Source: Paragonimus westermani (Eukaryota > Platyhelminthes > Trematoda > Plagiorchiida > Troglotrematidae). From it: 64,000 nt of DNA. The stretch spans positions 87,687 through 151,686 of the forward strand of contig QNGE01000104.1 in NCBI GenBank assembly GCA_008508345.1, given 5' to 3'. The translations under genes and the position numbers were made by a program. The first letter of the stretch is position 1. Every line of letters starts with the position of its first letter. The notes under the pieces were generated by a model. The model made no database searches, was not told where the DNA came from, and was given only the letters and a program-made list of their open reading frames with translations. Below, in pieces: positions 38,040 through 49,778 of this stretch.

Positions 38040-38697
38040 AAGCTTCCCCCAGGTAGACCACTAAGATAAACAGAGGTCTTCGTTACACAATAGGTATGCA
38101 ATAATGGAGCACCAAAATATAACGTCATTTGCCAGGCAGATCTCCGGTTGTTAGAAATCATAAGGGAGCAACAGACGGAACAGTCCATAAGGTGGTCAGT
38201 CGCGGACTAACGGTGCAGTGTTTGGGTCATTTATTTAGATTACTTAAATTATTGGGTCTTTGGTGCATATCTATCGTAGCGAGCTACCCAACTCCAAAAG
38301 ACTCACAAGTAGGAAGAAAGCAGGTAGGTTTACCCAGTGCTGAACGATGGTCTTCCGTAGTTGTCTCTCCATTGCACCAAGTGCGGGCAATCTAAAACTG
38401 AACGAACTTTAGAGTACCTCTGCCAGATAGAAAAACAATTCCACGGTGTTGACGGACCGCTTGCGATCGATATTTCATTGGAGACCTGGAAACTTTGTGT
38501 TCGTTGACTGATACCGTACGCCAAGTTTATTAGGATTATATTCTAAAAGAAATGGATAAAGCGCGTTAGTGTATACAAAGGCAACAGGACGTGAACTAAC
38601 GGCAACATGTTAAATGTTACAAAGGAGCATTTAAGCGTAGAAAACAATAAGGTACTCAGTAAATCTTACAGACCTTCACACTGAACTCCCATTTCGA
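38040..38697 (-). other. Internal 3' untranslated part of the Gypsy element
   Basis: It lies between the end of pol and the 3' LTR. Apart from the purine tract beside the LTR I see nothing functional. The 88-codon + strand frame at 38129-38395 runs antisense to the element and is not recognised. Confidence 0.5.
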
Positions 38698-39915
38698 TCA
38701 TGCGATGGAAGGGAAAGCTTCTGGAGTCTGTTCGGAACAGGACGGCGGAGCCGAAGGTATGGGCAAGACACGTAGCTTGCCTTCTTCAATGAATGCAGGT
38801 TTGACTGGACCAACGGAAACGAATTCGCGTTGAACGCTATGCCTGACTTTGGAAGAGTTTTCGATTTGTCGTAACACAGCAAAAGGGTTTGTATAAGGCG
38901 ACTGCAGAGGTCTGCGAGAGCCGGATGCCCGCAAGTTGTGAGAGCAGAAAGAAATTTCCTCATGCAAACTCACGGGTGATGACCGCTCTGTTAGTTGGAC
39001 TGGACGTAATTGTCGCACGTGGCTCGCTAACGGTGCCACACATCTTCTATAATCGACAAGTTTGATTGCCCAATGAAATATCCATTCGTTACGTAAACGT
39101 AGGATGCAACCGTGAACCAGTTGAACTGCTGTAGCTCTCAGTTTCACTTTGACGGTGTTGCGCAACTCACCCTTGCCTGTTGAGGTTCGACCGCGCACTG
39201 AGGGCTACTTCCAACTGACCACAAAAATGTTTTACCAACCGTTGGACTCTGGATGTTAGGTAGTGGTGCGTATGTGTCTGTACTCAAGGGTATTCAAGAG
39301 GTCTAAGAAAGATCCCTCAAAGTGAGGACCAAGGTCGCTAGTCACGGCTGCCAGACAATCAGACTGAGCTACCTAGCGTTCCAAAGGTTGTAGGGGCACT
39401 GTTTCGGACGCGCAATCAAGAAGTGATATCGCCTCCGGCCATCCAGTAAAATGGCCGACACAAATTTGGAGGAAATTAGAGCCTTTAGAATATTGCGGTT
39501 GTCCGACAGGGTCGACGTGCACGCGATGGAGACGTTCGTAGGGTGTAGGAAATACACCGACAGGGCTCTGGGTATGCCCGTGAACTTTGGAACGCTGACA
39601 TTCTAGGTAGCGACGGGCCCAATTACGAAAGTCGTGGTTTATTTTAGACCATACAAAACGCCCCGTGATAAGCCTAAGTGAAGCACACATTCCAGTGTGT
39701 GATTTGTTGTGCAGTGCGTTGAACACTGCACGGCGAAACGATAAGCGCACTACAAGCCTGAGTACGCCTTGCGAAACACCACACAGGATGGTGCCCTTAG
39801 GGGATGCTATAGAAACAGGCAGTATATTGAGAGAGCTACGTTGACGGAGTAACCCAATCTTGGAGTTCTCTGTTTGAGCAGCGGCCATGGCGACCAAATT
39901 AAGAACGCTAGTCAT
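38698..39915 (-). pseudogene. Gypsy integrase remnant
   Basis: From 39915 the minus strand shows the zinc-binding region (FNALHNKSHTG, then FVWSKINHDFRNWARR and LECQRSK), in which one Cys of the HHCC set appears replaced by Tyr. Next is the start of the catalytic core (RVHVDPVGQP, with the first catalytic Asp) and FTGWPEAISLLD. Core sequence after 39373 is interrupted. The C-terminal part (39198-38698) carries FQSPYTNPFAVLR-like and FVSVGPVKPAF motifs, typical of the pol end in this clade. Integrase would have inserted the cDNA; this copy is broken. Confidence 0.82.
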
Positions 39916-39923
39916 GGAATCGA

Positions 39924-40418
39924 TTACCTGGGATGTATTTGGAGGGCGTTAGCGACAGGACTAAGGACACTTGAGACATGTCGTATATCTCTAATGAAAT
40001 GAGAGATATAGTTCAAGTGCCTGATGTCTCTGGGAGAATACCTGTGGAACAGTGAGTTTAACGAACACAACAATGGGTCATGATCATTGCAGACCGTGAA
40101 CTGCCAACCTTCAGCAGCGTGCGGAATATGTAATATTACACGGCAAACCGCAGGGGACTCTGTTTCGTATGTATTGTAGCAAGATTCAGTGGGTTGCAAC
40201 CGTTTGGGGAAAAAGGGTAGCGGTTCCCAGTTACTTTCAACGCATTGCTGTAACACGGCGCCAACGGCTGTATCAGAAGCATCGGTTACAGTCGACGACT
40301 GTGCGTTAGTGTCAGGATGGTCGAGTGAGGCTTCACGTTTTGCTACTAATTCCTCATTCGTTTTTGTATGGTTTGTAAATATCTGCAGTGATCGCGCATA
40401 ACCCAGCGGGCTTCTCAC
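39924..40418 (-). pseudogene. Gypsy RNase H remnant
   Basis: A 164-codon open stretch contains TDASDTAVGAVLQQ (RNase H active-site Asp region), LPFFPKRLQPTE, TVCNDHDPLLCSL (second block, family TDHKPL) and HLNYISHFIRDIRHVSS. It matches the RNase H domain and the linker to integrase of trematode Gypsy elements. It is one of the longest preserved frames of the element but lacks its neighbours in frame. Confidence 0.85.
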
Positions 40419-40618
40419 ATATGCGTTGAGAAATATATATTTATTATTATTAGTATTATTAAGGCTATTTCGGAGACAGCCTCTCCAAGCTATTTCGAGG
40501 CCATGCGCGCCTAATCCGTGAACGACAGTTTACGATCGTACCCGCAGAGGAGGTTGGTCATCAGTTGCATAATATGCATGCAACAAAGAATGAACCGACG
40601 ACAACAGTTTACCGGGCT

Positions 40619-41109
40619 TCAACATCCGCGAAGCTGCCTAAAGGAAGAGAGTTCAGGATAATTCTGGATGGCTTGAACTTTAGCACGATGAGCAGCACTT
40701 CCGTGGGCTGAAATCCTGCGACCTAGAAGCTCAATAGTAGAATTGCTTAGCTCGTTCATTTTGGGTTGGCTGTAATACTGTAGTAGTCGGCCGTTCACAT
40801 AAGCTGCGCAGATGAGAAAGGTGCTGCTCCTTAGAAGAGATTGCAACCAGACTATCGTCAAGGTGAGGATATGCGAAGTATAGACCTCGGATGACTTTGT
40901 GCATGAAACCCCGAAACGTCTGGGCCGCGTCCGTCAATCCAAAGGGCATTCGCAAAAACTAGGAAAGAACAAATAAAGTAATCACAGCGATCTTGGGTAC
41001 ATCTTTGGCCACCACCGAAATCTGGTGATAAGCGCGGACTGTATCTCTTTTGTTGAATTATTTTTGCCCACAAGGCAGGTAGTAGGATCCCGCATGTGCG
41101 AAGCAGCAT
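40619..41109 (-). pseudogene. Gypsy reverse transcriptase remnant
   Basis: The minus strand contains MRMPFGLTDAAQTFRGFMHK, the fingers-palm block following the TPFGLFEF-type motif, and then FAYPHLDDSLVAISS. In the catalytic box the family Tyr of YxDD is His (HLDD), although both Asp residues remain. Further on are ELLGRRISAHG and KVQAIQNYPELSSFRQLRG. The N-terminal palm is not intact, and two overlapping frames are needed to follow the domain. Confidence 0.85.
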
Positions 41110-41599
41110 ACTTCTCAGAAACCGTTTTTTGTGGGGGCCGCCGTAGTCATCACAGGGACGTCAGTCCCCTGATTTTTGGGAATCAAGTGCTGCAGTGAGG
41201 CCCATGAACTATCGAGAGAGCGATTGATCCTGAATTCGATCATGTGTTCAACTCTGCCCTAGCGAGTTTAAGATTCTCGGAGGGTAATTGGCAAGGCTTA
41301 GCCCATACGAGTGGGCCTTTGGTCCTGGTGGGGTGTGCGAAACTGGAGGTCACAGTGGGCACGAATTTTGGTGCTCAGTCTAACTGGGAGAAAGGTTGAA
41401 AGAGTTCCGCGAAAGACTGTGGGGCAGCTGTTGTTGCATAGAGGGGGCTGATGGTTGCTACGGTCGTCCGCTTGTCGTTGGTGTTCGCGTGTGTGGCAGC
41501 ATCCATTAGTTTCCGGTGTCCATTGTCGACCAAGGGGTCGAAATGCTGGGGGAAACCAATACCGATGGTGGTGAACGGAAGAGCAGCAACAGCAAAACG

Positions 41600-41807
41600 T
41601 TCAGCGTAAGTTTCGTTGTAAACCCAAATCCAGCAACAGCGACCGCTGATCAGAAGTCTGGATGATGGTGCCATTGAGGGCACGGAAGTGAGGAGTGCCT
41701 GACTGTGTCGGTTCGGAGAGGGTCTGTGAAAATACGCTAACCTGCGCTTCCGTATCCATCAGGAATGCGAGCCCTGTGGGGAGATCGCGAAATAACACGG
41801 GCGACAA
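41600..41807 (-). pseudogene. Gypsy aspartic protease remnant
   Basis: FLMDTEAQVSVF corresponds to the DTGA active-site motif of retropepsins in this clade (family D-T-G-A; here D-T-E-A). Downstream is HFRALNGTIIQTSD. A Glu in place of the active-site Gly would inactivate the protease that processes Gag-Pol. The frame continues into a degraded linker to about 41375. Confidence 0.75.
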
Positions 41808-41838
41808 GGGGTGAATGCGTCAGTGACGTCAGCCGCCA

Positions 41839-42725
41839 TTACGCGTCGGTGGTCCGGTTCCCCTGTGGAGGTGAGAAAGGTGAGCAAGGGGTTGTATATC
41901 CAGTGGCTTCAGCACCACACCGTTCATGATAACAGCAGAAGCCCTTATGTTGCTGCGAGGTACTTCGACGTGGCGGTATGATGGTACGACGAAGCCATGT
42001 GGGCCGGTTTCGGAAACGACCAATCGTCGTACTGACTAAGGCCACGCGGAAGGCACCTAATTCTGCTAGTTGGGCCTTGACCTCCGCAAAGTAGGCTGAG
42101 CGGCAACATAATAGCTGTTTCTCAGCTGAGACTGCTGGAATTTGGAAGAAATAGCTGGGAGCTCTCGACCACCCTGACAACCATCCTGGCAGCTTCTAAC
42201 AGGGGCTGCGAACGGGCTACCGACAAAGTAGCCTGGGCCGTCTCCGGAAGCCTCTGCACCAGTAGCTCTCGTGGCAGTGACTCTTCCATGTGGGAGCCAC
42301 CAAGAAGTTGTGACATCTCACGAAATGTCGTAGAAGGGTGCTTATTACCCAGTTGTAATCTACGGACAGCTTCTGTAAGCGGGTCTTCTCTGACGAGGTT
42401 ACAGGTTGGATCACGGCCTCCTTAAGGGTGTCGTGGCGAGTTCCTCAGGTTGAGTAGGGAGGACGTCATGCAGTTGCACTGTGACTACCTCCGGAAGCCT
42501 GGACACTAACCGAATGAATTTCGCCTGGTCAGAGGGAATTCGGTTGTTGACAAAGTCGGCCTCAAGATAGACGAACCACAGTAACGGGTCAATCTCCAGA
42601 AACGAAGTAGCTGTTGGAATGACTCTGCCCACAGCGTGCAAATCTGAGGAGTTGGTGTTTTCGTTAATCATGGTCAAAGTTGGATAGGTTGTAATAAGTA
42701 ATAACGGGAGTATAAAATTTGACAT
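41839..42725 (-). pseudogene. Gypsy gag remnant
   Basis: The N-terminal part shows ATSFLEIDPLLWFVYLEADF and SDQAKFIRLVSRLPEVV, the WFxxxEAxF...K....VSxLP pattern of CsRn1-like Gag. The middle has GSHMEESLPRELLVQRLPE. The C-terminal part carries a zinc-box relative, CYHERCGAEATGYTTPC, with Cys and His present but one expected Cys read as Tyr. Gag would form the element's particle. Three frames must be followed, so it is broken. Confidence 0.8.
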
Positions 42726-42911
42726 TAAGTGAGGAAACCCAACTCAGATTGAGTGATTTAAGGACGACAACGCAGTTAGTAAAAAACTAATACAATGCCG
42801 TATAAAAATAATCTACACCAAGAAACTCGCTTACCACCAAAACACGAAAGTAAAATACGTCAGACTACTAAACGAACATAGCAAACCGGCTTTCTGTCGG
42901 GACCAACATTT

Positions 42912-43189
42912 TGTGGGGGTGTCTCCCACAAAGTTTCCCTCCAGGTTCGGTGAGTTACCCGATAGCAATAATTAAGAGGATAACAAACAGCACAACGCTA
43001 TATATTGCTACGACCGAGGAAAAAGTAATTTTACAGCCGGCAAGCTACCTGCGTGTAACGCAAGAACGGAGAATGTGGAGGATTTCTAATTGGCGGGAAT
43101 AGGATATACATCTTGGCTAAACTAACATAACTCGACAGAAATTGTTACGTTCCGCAACAAAAATTGAACCAGCCTAGGAGGTTGCTACA
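42912..43189 (-). repeat. 5' LTR of the Gypsy element
   Basis: The minus strand starts TGTAGCAACCTCC and ends CCCCCACA. It pairs as a direct repeat with 37754-38039. The inner edge is followed by the primer-site-like TGTTGGTCCCGAC. An outer stretch to about 43212 resembles the sequence beyond the other LTR, so the exact outer end is uncertain. Confidence 0.85.
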
Positions 43190-43839
43190 ACGTTCGCTTA
43201 CCCCCAATGTAGTGACCTCTTTGAACAGCTTACCTTTTGTTCGTATCAAGTAGCACAATTTGACATTTCCCGTCGAATTACGTTTGTTTATTCCGGTGAT
43301 ATATACTAATTTCGTTCTTGTTGGAATTCCTCACCTCTCACTTCCGGGCGGCGCGCACAGGGCACTTACTGGCTGTGCAGTTCCTTCTTCTCTTGTCGTG
43401 GCCAAAAATGAGGGCCGTACTGTCTGGTGGTCTCGGTGCGCAACCCACCGAAATTGGAGGGAAACCTTCTGAGAGCGTCCCTACCGTAAAAGCAGCTGTT
43501 CGCGTTAGGTATTATACTATTGCTAGGTGTCTTATAAAAGGTAGGTGATCACGTTTTCCGTCTTCGTTTAATCCCTTCTCCTTGATCCTTCTGTATCTTG
43601 CACTAGAATTCTTCTCGGTAGTAGTCACGAGTCTTTCCTGCACGGCCTGATGTGGTAACGTGCAACGAAGTGGAGGCGCAGAGGAACTGCGTTTCTTCAA
43701 AGGACGTGGACAAAATAGGATTCTGAAATGGTAAAAAAGCTGATACCCATGAGCCAGAGGCCCATAAATTGATCAACACAATTTACACGGTCGAGAACTA
43801 AAAGGGCGTTAATCACACGACAGCGAAATGCGTTACAAA
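43190..43839. other. Intergenic, no gene recognised
   Basis: Short frames on both strands only. Weak similarity of 43275-43335 to about 55485-55540 hints that repeat R2 may extend further left than called. Confidence 0.4.
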
Positions 43840-44560
43840 ATGACCACTGAAAATACGCGCGCGATAAATTTTCTTCTGCAAATGTAAATATCGATTTATT
43901 ACTAAATCTTGATATCGTTTACCGGTGGCAACTTGTCCTGGCATAGTTATTCTCCCTTGCTTTTCATTGGTGAACTTTTGTTTGCATGCACTCTGGTCAT
44001 ATTTATGCTTGTGTAACGCGCAACCCAAACCGGTGAGCGCGCACGGATTGAATTTGAATTATGTAACGGGGCGTGCTGCTGTGTCGTCGGTGCCGTCTTA
44101 GCTTTCGTTTGTGTAAGTCATGTGCATGGCTTACTGGACCTTCGGCTCATGTTTGCTCGTATCGTTTCTCTTTTCAGAACTGTTGTTCGAACCCCTACTT
44201 TGGAAGAGCGCTGTCCCCTGGTGCGTCCACGTTGCCCGAAGGTTGGCCTGCGAAGTCACGGGCATCCAGAGTAGAGTCGGCTGGCCTGCATGTTACACTT
44301 GATCGCTCCTCCATTACCATTCTCGGTAATGGTATATATGGTGGATTCAATGTCGGTCTGTTCTCATCTTCCTACATTTAGTTTATCACAATTTTCTTGT
44401 ACCATAGCACCTCAGTAATGAGAAATTGGCCAATGCAACCGTCTTCTCCAGTGAATCCGAATTGGTTGCTCGACGAGCTCTGAGTTTACAGACGCTGCGC
44501 ACTTGAAGATGCAACTATTCTAGATCCAAACTATCGACAGACGTTGAGAGTAGACGTCTG
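43840..44560 (+). repeat. Dispersed repeat R2, copy a
   Basis: It aligns directly with 55555-56060. Shared stretches include AATCTTGATA.CGTTT, CCTTTGTTT-type blocks, TATATGGTGGATTC (against TATTTGGTGGATTC), AATGAGAAA.T.GCCAATGC.ACCGTCTTC, GAATCGGTTGCTC-type blocks and ATAGACAGACGTTG. Divergence is considerable. No coding frame was identified. It may be an untranslated part of a larger retroelement. Confidence 0.65.
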
Positions 44561-45570
44561 GGATTAACAGTGGCCACCGGGTGGTAAGCTGGGGAGAATG
44601 GCAAAGAAGAGGGACAACTTGGGGTAATATCTACAAATTCCCCTCATGCGACCTGGCCCTATGGCACCCAGAATTGCATCCTCTCTGCATCCTGCCTGGC
44701 GCTGTTGCCCTTTCACCTTTTGCGTTACTCAGAACAGCTGAATATCTTTTCCAAGGATCCGCTTACATGCGTCGTCTACCGTAGATGAGCATTAACGAAG
44801 CAAAAGGCATATCAAAACGGAAGCAGTTTTACCAAGCATTCGTGAAGCAATGCGACACTGTTATACTCATACAGTAGTCGATTCCATTCTACGGTATACT
44901 CTCTCACATTTGCGTAGTCACATCACCTTTGACATCCTCAAAGTGCTAAACCCTCTGCGACGTAAGAGTTGTCCTACTGGTACCACCATACCCGTTTATA
45001 TTACCTCGTGAATGTAACTTTATTATAAACCACTAACATCAAAGTTGGTATGTTGGCGCGAGTATCGCGGCTTTATTCGTGGCTGTATAGTGAATCCGCT
45101 TCATCTTTACTACTGTAAGCCACGTTTACTAAGATAACAGTGTTTTGGCTATTGTCTTTGGGAACACCGCTCAACCAATCCGAATTTTGTTTGAATTCCG
45201 AGGGTCGATTGAAGTTTCTGTCAACCGTTCTCATCACCGGCGGCTTTCGTGGGGTTGCGCTAAAGAATCCTTCACGTCTAACTCCCTGGCGTCTTTATTT
45301 GTTGCTTTAAGGTCTGCCTACAAACGGTGAGTAAATCAACAAATTAAGTTTGTTTGCAGACTCGACGTTTTCTCATCATAACCTCGGATTTGCACTAGCA
45401 TGGGGCTGAGAAAAGTTCGGACGCGCCAGCCACAGAGCGAGAAGCCAGTATCACGATAGTTGTGAGAACGAGAAATTAGAGAACGGCTGGTAATAAACAC
45501 AAAGACCATGTGGTGACTTCACTGGCCCAAATGTGTGTAATAGAAATAAACGATAGGGTGGCTTGTAGTA
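44561..45570. other. Intergenic, no gene recognised
   Basis: No family match on either strand. The open frames here are all shorter than 70 codons. Confidence 0.4.
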
Positions 45571-45594
45571 TTGAATCGTTCGCTAACGATTCAA
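45571..45594. other. Perfect hairpin, 10-bp stem and 4-nt loop (R1 copy b)
   Basis: TTGAATCGTT, then CGCT, then AACGATTCAA. The stem is identical to that at 37431-37454 although surrounding repeat sequence has diverged. Confidence 0.8.
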
Positions 45595-46070
45595 TTTCAC
45601 ACCGAGTTGCGCGTAATCAGTTGATCCAGTAAATGCATCTCAATATTCAATGACAGAGTTAATCTATCCTCGAAACGGTTAACGAGAAGGTGCTCGTATC
45701 AAATCCAGTTATTGCGAGCGCCTTCTCATCCTCACTCTTACCTCAGCTACTGTTACCTTCTCCCTTACTGCTATTCAATCTGAACCCTGTAAAATTCTGA
45801 ATGTCAAGGATAGACATTTTCTACCTACATTTCTTCCTGATCGACTTACAATTCCTATCATCTCCCGGCCTACTAACAGTCATTTTGCCCCCGATCCATC
45901 CAATGATCATTTGCTTGACTAAGCTCAACTCTGTTTTAACGTCCCTCACTACTCAGAGGTGCCTAGTTGTCGATTATACATTACGGGTGGCTTCTCATTA
46001 TCGGTTTCGAAAGTCAGTTTTTTCTCTGCCGTTGAATATTGATAGGGGCTTTGACTAGATTTTCGGAATA
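45571..46070 (+). repeat. Dispersed repeat R1, copy b with an inverted arm
   Basis: The part 45726-46060 is direct to 37010-37380. The part 45571-45720 is the reverse complement of 37325-37454. Within this copy the word GTTGAATATTGA (46029-46042) pairs with its inverted counterpart near 45645, so the copy as a whole has a foldback layout. It starts with the hairpin at 45571-45594. Confidence 0.65.
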
Positions 46071-49000
46071 CATGTAAATCGGCGGGTACTGCAATTCCGC
46101 ATCCGCAACGTACTTTGGAGGATGGTACATCAAGTCTCACAGCCACAACGTCGTGAGTGCTCTGGAGGGAGGAATACTGGGCTAAAGTTGATGGCCCACT
46201 GTTGTGAACCGCACGATACAGTTCGATTCCTCAACGAACGCCTTCCGCACTCCGTCGACATTATTGACGTACACAGTGCGACGGGGAGCCGGAGGATAAT
46301 CACGACAGCTTTGACAGTCATGGACCCGACGCTGGGGCCGAGCATGCATTTCAGCAGATAATTTGGTGAAGTCATTCGAGAAAGCCCACATGGAGGGGGT
46401 TCTCGGTTGCATGCTCACACAATTACTGTCTCCATCGGATTGACACTAGTTGTGAACACCGTATGAGTATGCGTTATTCGTTGTGCGTTCACACTGACAG
46501 CTGCTTCATCCGGTTGGCTTTTCATTATGAAACACCTTCAGAACACGTGTGCGAGAAATGATGGGAAGTCTGTATTTAAAGCGATCGGGACATGTGTTAA
46601 TCACCACCATCAAGTCTGTTGGATGAAGTTTTGACAGAAGTATTTTCTGATATCGTGATAGATAGTTGAAGTTCCAGGCATCAAGTACTGACTGGATGAA
46701 AAATATACTCACCAGTGATCCGCATGCAGGTTAAGTTAGTCCGCTTCCCTATGGTTTTCCGCATGAACGCAACGTGACTTAAGTCGAGTTGAAAACAATG
46801 CATTAGAGTAAACAGAATTAACATTCGAAGGATTTGGGTGATAGGGTGGGACACATAATCCACTTTTACACGATTTCACATATACCAAACCTAGAAATGT
46901 CCATCTGGCAATGTCATTTGCAGCCATTCTCGGGAGCAACATCTCGTCGACATCTATCTACCTGGAATCTTGTAAAAAGTAAGGAAAAATAAAACTTCCT
47001 ATAGACAAGGAAACTGAAAAGGTTGTCGTACATGTTTAACTGTCGAATGTGGTAACATTCTTGTTGAAGAACAATGCCAACATGGTATTGTCGTAGATTC
47101 CCATTTCGTTGATATTTCCAAACCGCCTTAAAATCAAGCATTCTTAGGGCAGAGAGCCATTTATTCCATTTCACAGTGTGTATTGAACTCATTCGTAAAG
47201 CTTGAACATGTAGGCTAGCGCCTACAGTGAGTTGTTTCAGTGAAAGCAATGGAAAATTTTTCGCCGACAAACGAATACCCTCGACAATTATTCTGGCCAT
47301 TTCTTCCTTACCACTTTTGGATCTTTCGTCTGGAGTGTTCGTATTCATTTTTGTGGTGTGTTGCGGATTCATGGTCTAAATGAGAGCATGTTTGGTTTGT
47401 TTGTATGAAGCCCATCTTGAATTTGTCAGTATTATCCTGTGTTCTATGCACTAAACTGCCCCGATGAATTTTGTACTATTACAGCACGTAAAATGTTTGA
47501 TCTGTCCTTCCTATAGCTATCATAATTTGTCTGTTAAAGCTTCCGTTTTTTGTTTTTTGACACACTCACATTTCCATTTACTCCCGATTGCCCTGTTGAG
47601 CTGACTTTCCTTAGAGTGGTAGCTATTTGTGGACTCGTGTTTGGTTGCTCCTTTTAAAACACCCTACGACTGGACAGTTTGTACATCTGGTTAATCCACA
47701 CTCAAGGTGATGACCCAAATTCGTTGCATTTTCATCAAACAGTATCTTGTAAATCTATGTTCTTTCGACGTTCGTTGGATTTGATGGATAGTCCCGTTAA
47801 CCCGAACGTCTGAATAAGGGTCATTGGAGTTGTCGAGTGCGCGTCACTAAGCGATCTATGTTAAACTGTCAGGAGCGATTTAGCACCAACAGACAATGTT
47901 TACTTACGGCTGATGAGTTGCAGGCACTGTACCCGAAATCTCGATATCCATGTTTTTGGAATATTCAGAAACGGAGAGTCGCATCAAATGATTGTTTTCC
48001 TGTTGAGGAAACTTTGAAACCTAGTGAATGTGGAGGCCATAATTATCACTACCAGTAGTTGTTCTATTTGCTACATACGGTGTTCAGTTTTACGTAGGTC
48101 GCGTCGCATGTAACTTTACCTTATTTGGTAATAATCACACAGTAGACTGGTTGCATTGTATGCAAGTGCGAGACATCCGAATGCGCTGCGTAGATTTCTG
48201 GTGGACGGCTACTTACTGGTAGTCGGTGTTCCCGAGATACCATGTGTCAGAAATTAGGGACAAAACACTGTTTTTCTTGTAGGCTGACACTTCGAAGGCA
48301 ACCAAACGTCCAGTCCGATCGTGTAAGATCCCGATAGCACTATTTTCGTTTCAAATACACTTAGTGGTTGTCGCCCTCAAGCTGCATTACGACCAGAGTT
48401 TGGCGCAAAAACCTAGTTCGTAACTAAAATCATCAATTGCACTGAACACCTCTATACCAACTGTGCACAGGGCCTTATGAAAATACGTTTGCCTAAATTT
48501 TCGAATACATAATCGTCCAGTTCACAATGTTCACCACTTTGTTTAGTATTGTACAGCGTGTATCGCGCGGTTGCCGGATTTGTTGGAAGCTTCTACTTCG
48601 ACGCTTCTATATGCCTAACTTTTCCCTTTAGCTTCTCTGCATATGAATCCCCTTTCAATTTTTCAACTCAATCGTACTTACTGACCCGTACGTACTGTTT
48701 GTAGGCTACTGTGTAACCTATCTACTATTATGTGGTGTGCCTCACCGGGATTGAACCTTTGCTGTTCTGCTTGCATTATCAACGGGACTTGTAAGGTAAC
48801 CTTCTTTATTGATTTTGAAATGGTCATTCTAATTCAAGCAGTCGATTTGTGATTCATGGCACATTTTACGGCTCACACTGACTGTGACAGCTGAGGTCTG
48901 CAGCCTACCGTTTTTATTGCTTACAAAATCTCGCCCTGAATTTGTTGGTCGTTATTCTTCCACGCGTTGCTGGGAGACTGTTCGGTCGTGACACAAGGTG

Positions 49001-49778
49001 ATTGGACAAATGCGTCTCACGTGTGTCAAGCATGTAAGATTGTTTGAACCTTGGAGACAGGTTACATTTTAGTCTAGATGATTCGGATGTATGGAGGTGG
49101 TGTTTGTATAAATCGCTAGAAAAATCAGTTGCAATTTGTCCGAGCTGCGTTAAATTGTGTTTTACGCTGCACGTAGGTAAACCGGTTATAATAATAGACC
49201 TGCAGAATTACGTTAGTTACCACCAAGCTGATGAGGCATTAAATGGGGTTTGCGTCAAAAAAGCTCGAGTGATTCGCACAGAGCGTGGATTAAGCTGGTC
49301 AGCTGATGTCAGTTATCTAAAGTCGACCGAACGTACTTTAGGAAAGCTAGTTTAGGAGATGTGTAAAGACGCTATGATCCATCAGCTCGTGCCAGGGGTG
49401 AGGGATGTGGTAGAGCGGGATGAAATACTGAGTCCTACTTATTGTGATCTACCCGTTTTTAGCCTACCCGTAACGGAACGAGATTCTGAAGTGAAACAAA
49501 GAAAGTGGTTTCAGCTGCTCCCTTGCTAAGATTACCTGCTAAAGTAGCTTCGTAATTTTGCCTTATCTTCTTCGCTGGCACACTGCAACCAGTGGAGTAA
49601 CGGGATGAGAGAAGTGAACATTTGTGCTGCATAATTCCTCCTCAAACTGAAGCAGTTATGTGAATGGATGACTGGTGAATAACGGGTCCTCGATCGTAAT
49701 TATTACAGACGAAATAGGCTATTGGTCAATCTCCAGGTGAAGGCCGGGCCCTTCCTTACATTGTGCTCATCCGCTTGC
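46071..49778. other. Intergenic, no gene recognised
   Basis: It includes a 152-codon minus-strand open frame (46914-47372) and a 103-codon + strand frame (49044-49355). Neither matches a family I know and neither has flanking splice or promoter evidence. I see no retroelement domain. Confidence 0.4.

Larger units (their letters stand above)
37754..43189 (-). mobile_element. Decayed CsRn1-like Ty3/Gypsy LTR retrotransposon
   Basis: This element is complete in layout and lies on the minus strand, spanning about 5.4 kb. It has a 5' LTR (42912-43189), gag (42725-41840), protease (about 41800-41600), reverse transcriptase (41109-40619), RNase H (40418-39930), integrase (39915-38700) and a 3' LTR (37754-38039). 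The two LTRs are direct repeats of 278 and 286 bp with numerous differences, so the insertion is old. Next to the 5' LTR, on the minus strand, lies TGTTGGTCCCGAC, a weak resemblance to the tRNA-Trp primer site known for this group. Next to the 3' LTR is a short purine tract (GGGGGAAGC). Stops and frameshifts occur in every domain. I found no clear target-site duplication. Confidence 0.88.

Noticed and set aside
46130..46375. Cys/His-rich minus-strand frame considered as a Gag zinc box
   Set aside because: Cys and His spacing does not fit a zinc knuckle and neighbouring residues match no Gag.
46914..47372. 152-codon minus-strand open frame
   Set aside because: No family resemblance I could identify, and no flanking gene signals. 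Kept only as a note in the intergenic entry.
48755..48800. Minus-strand AGGTTCAATCCCGG, a tRNA T-arm-like word
   Set aside because: The T-stem does not pair and no A-box or acceptor stem lies at the right distance, so not a tRNA gene.
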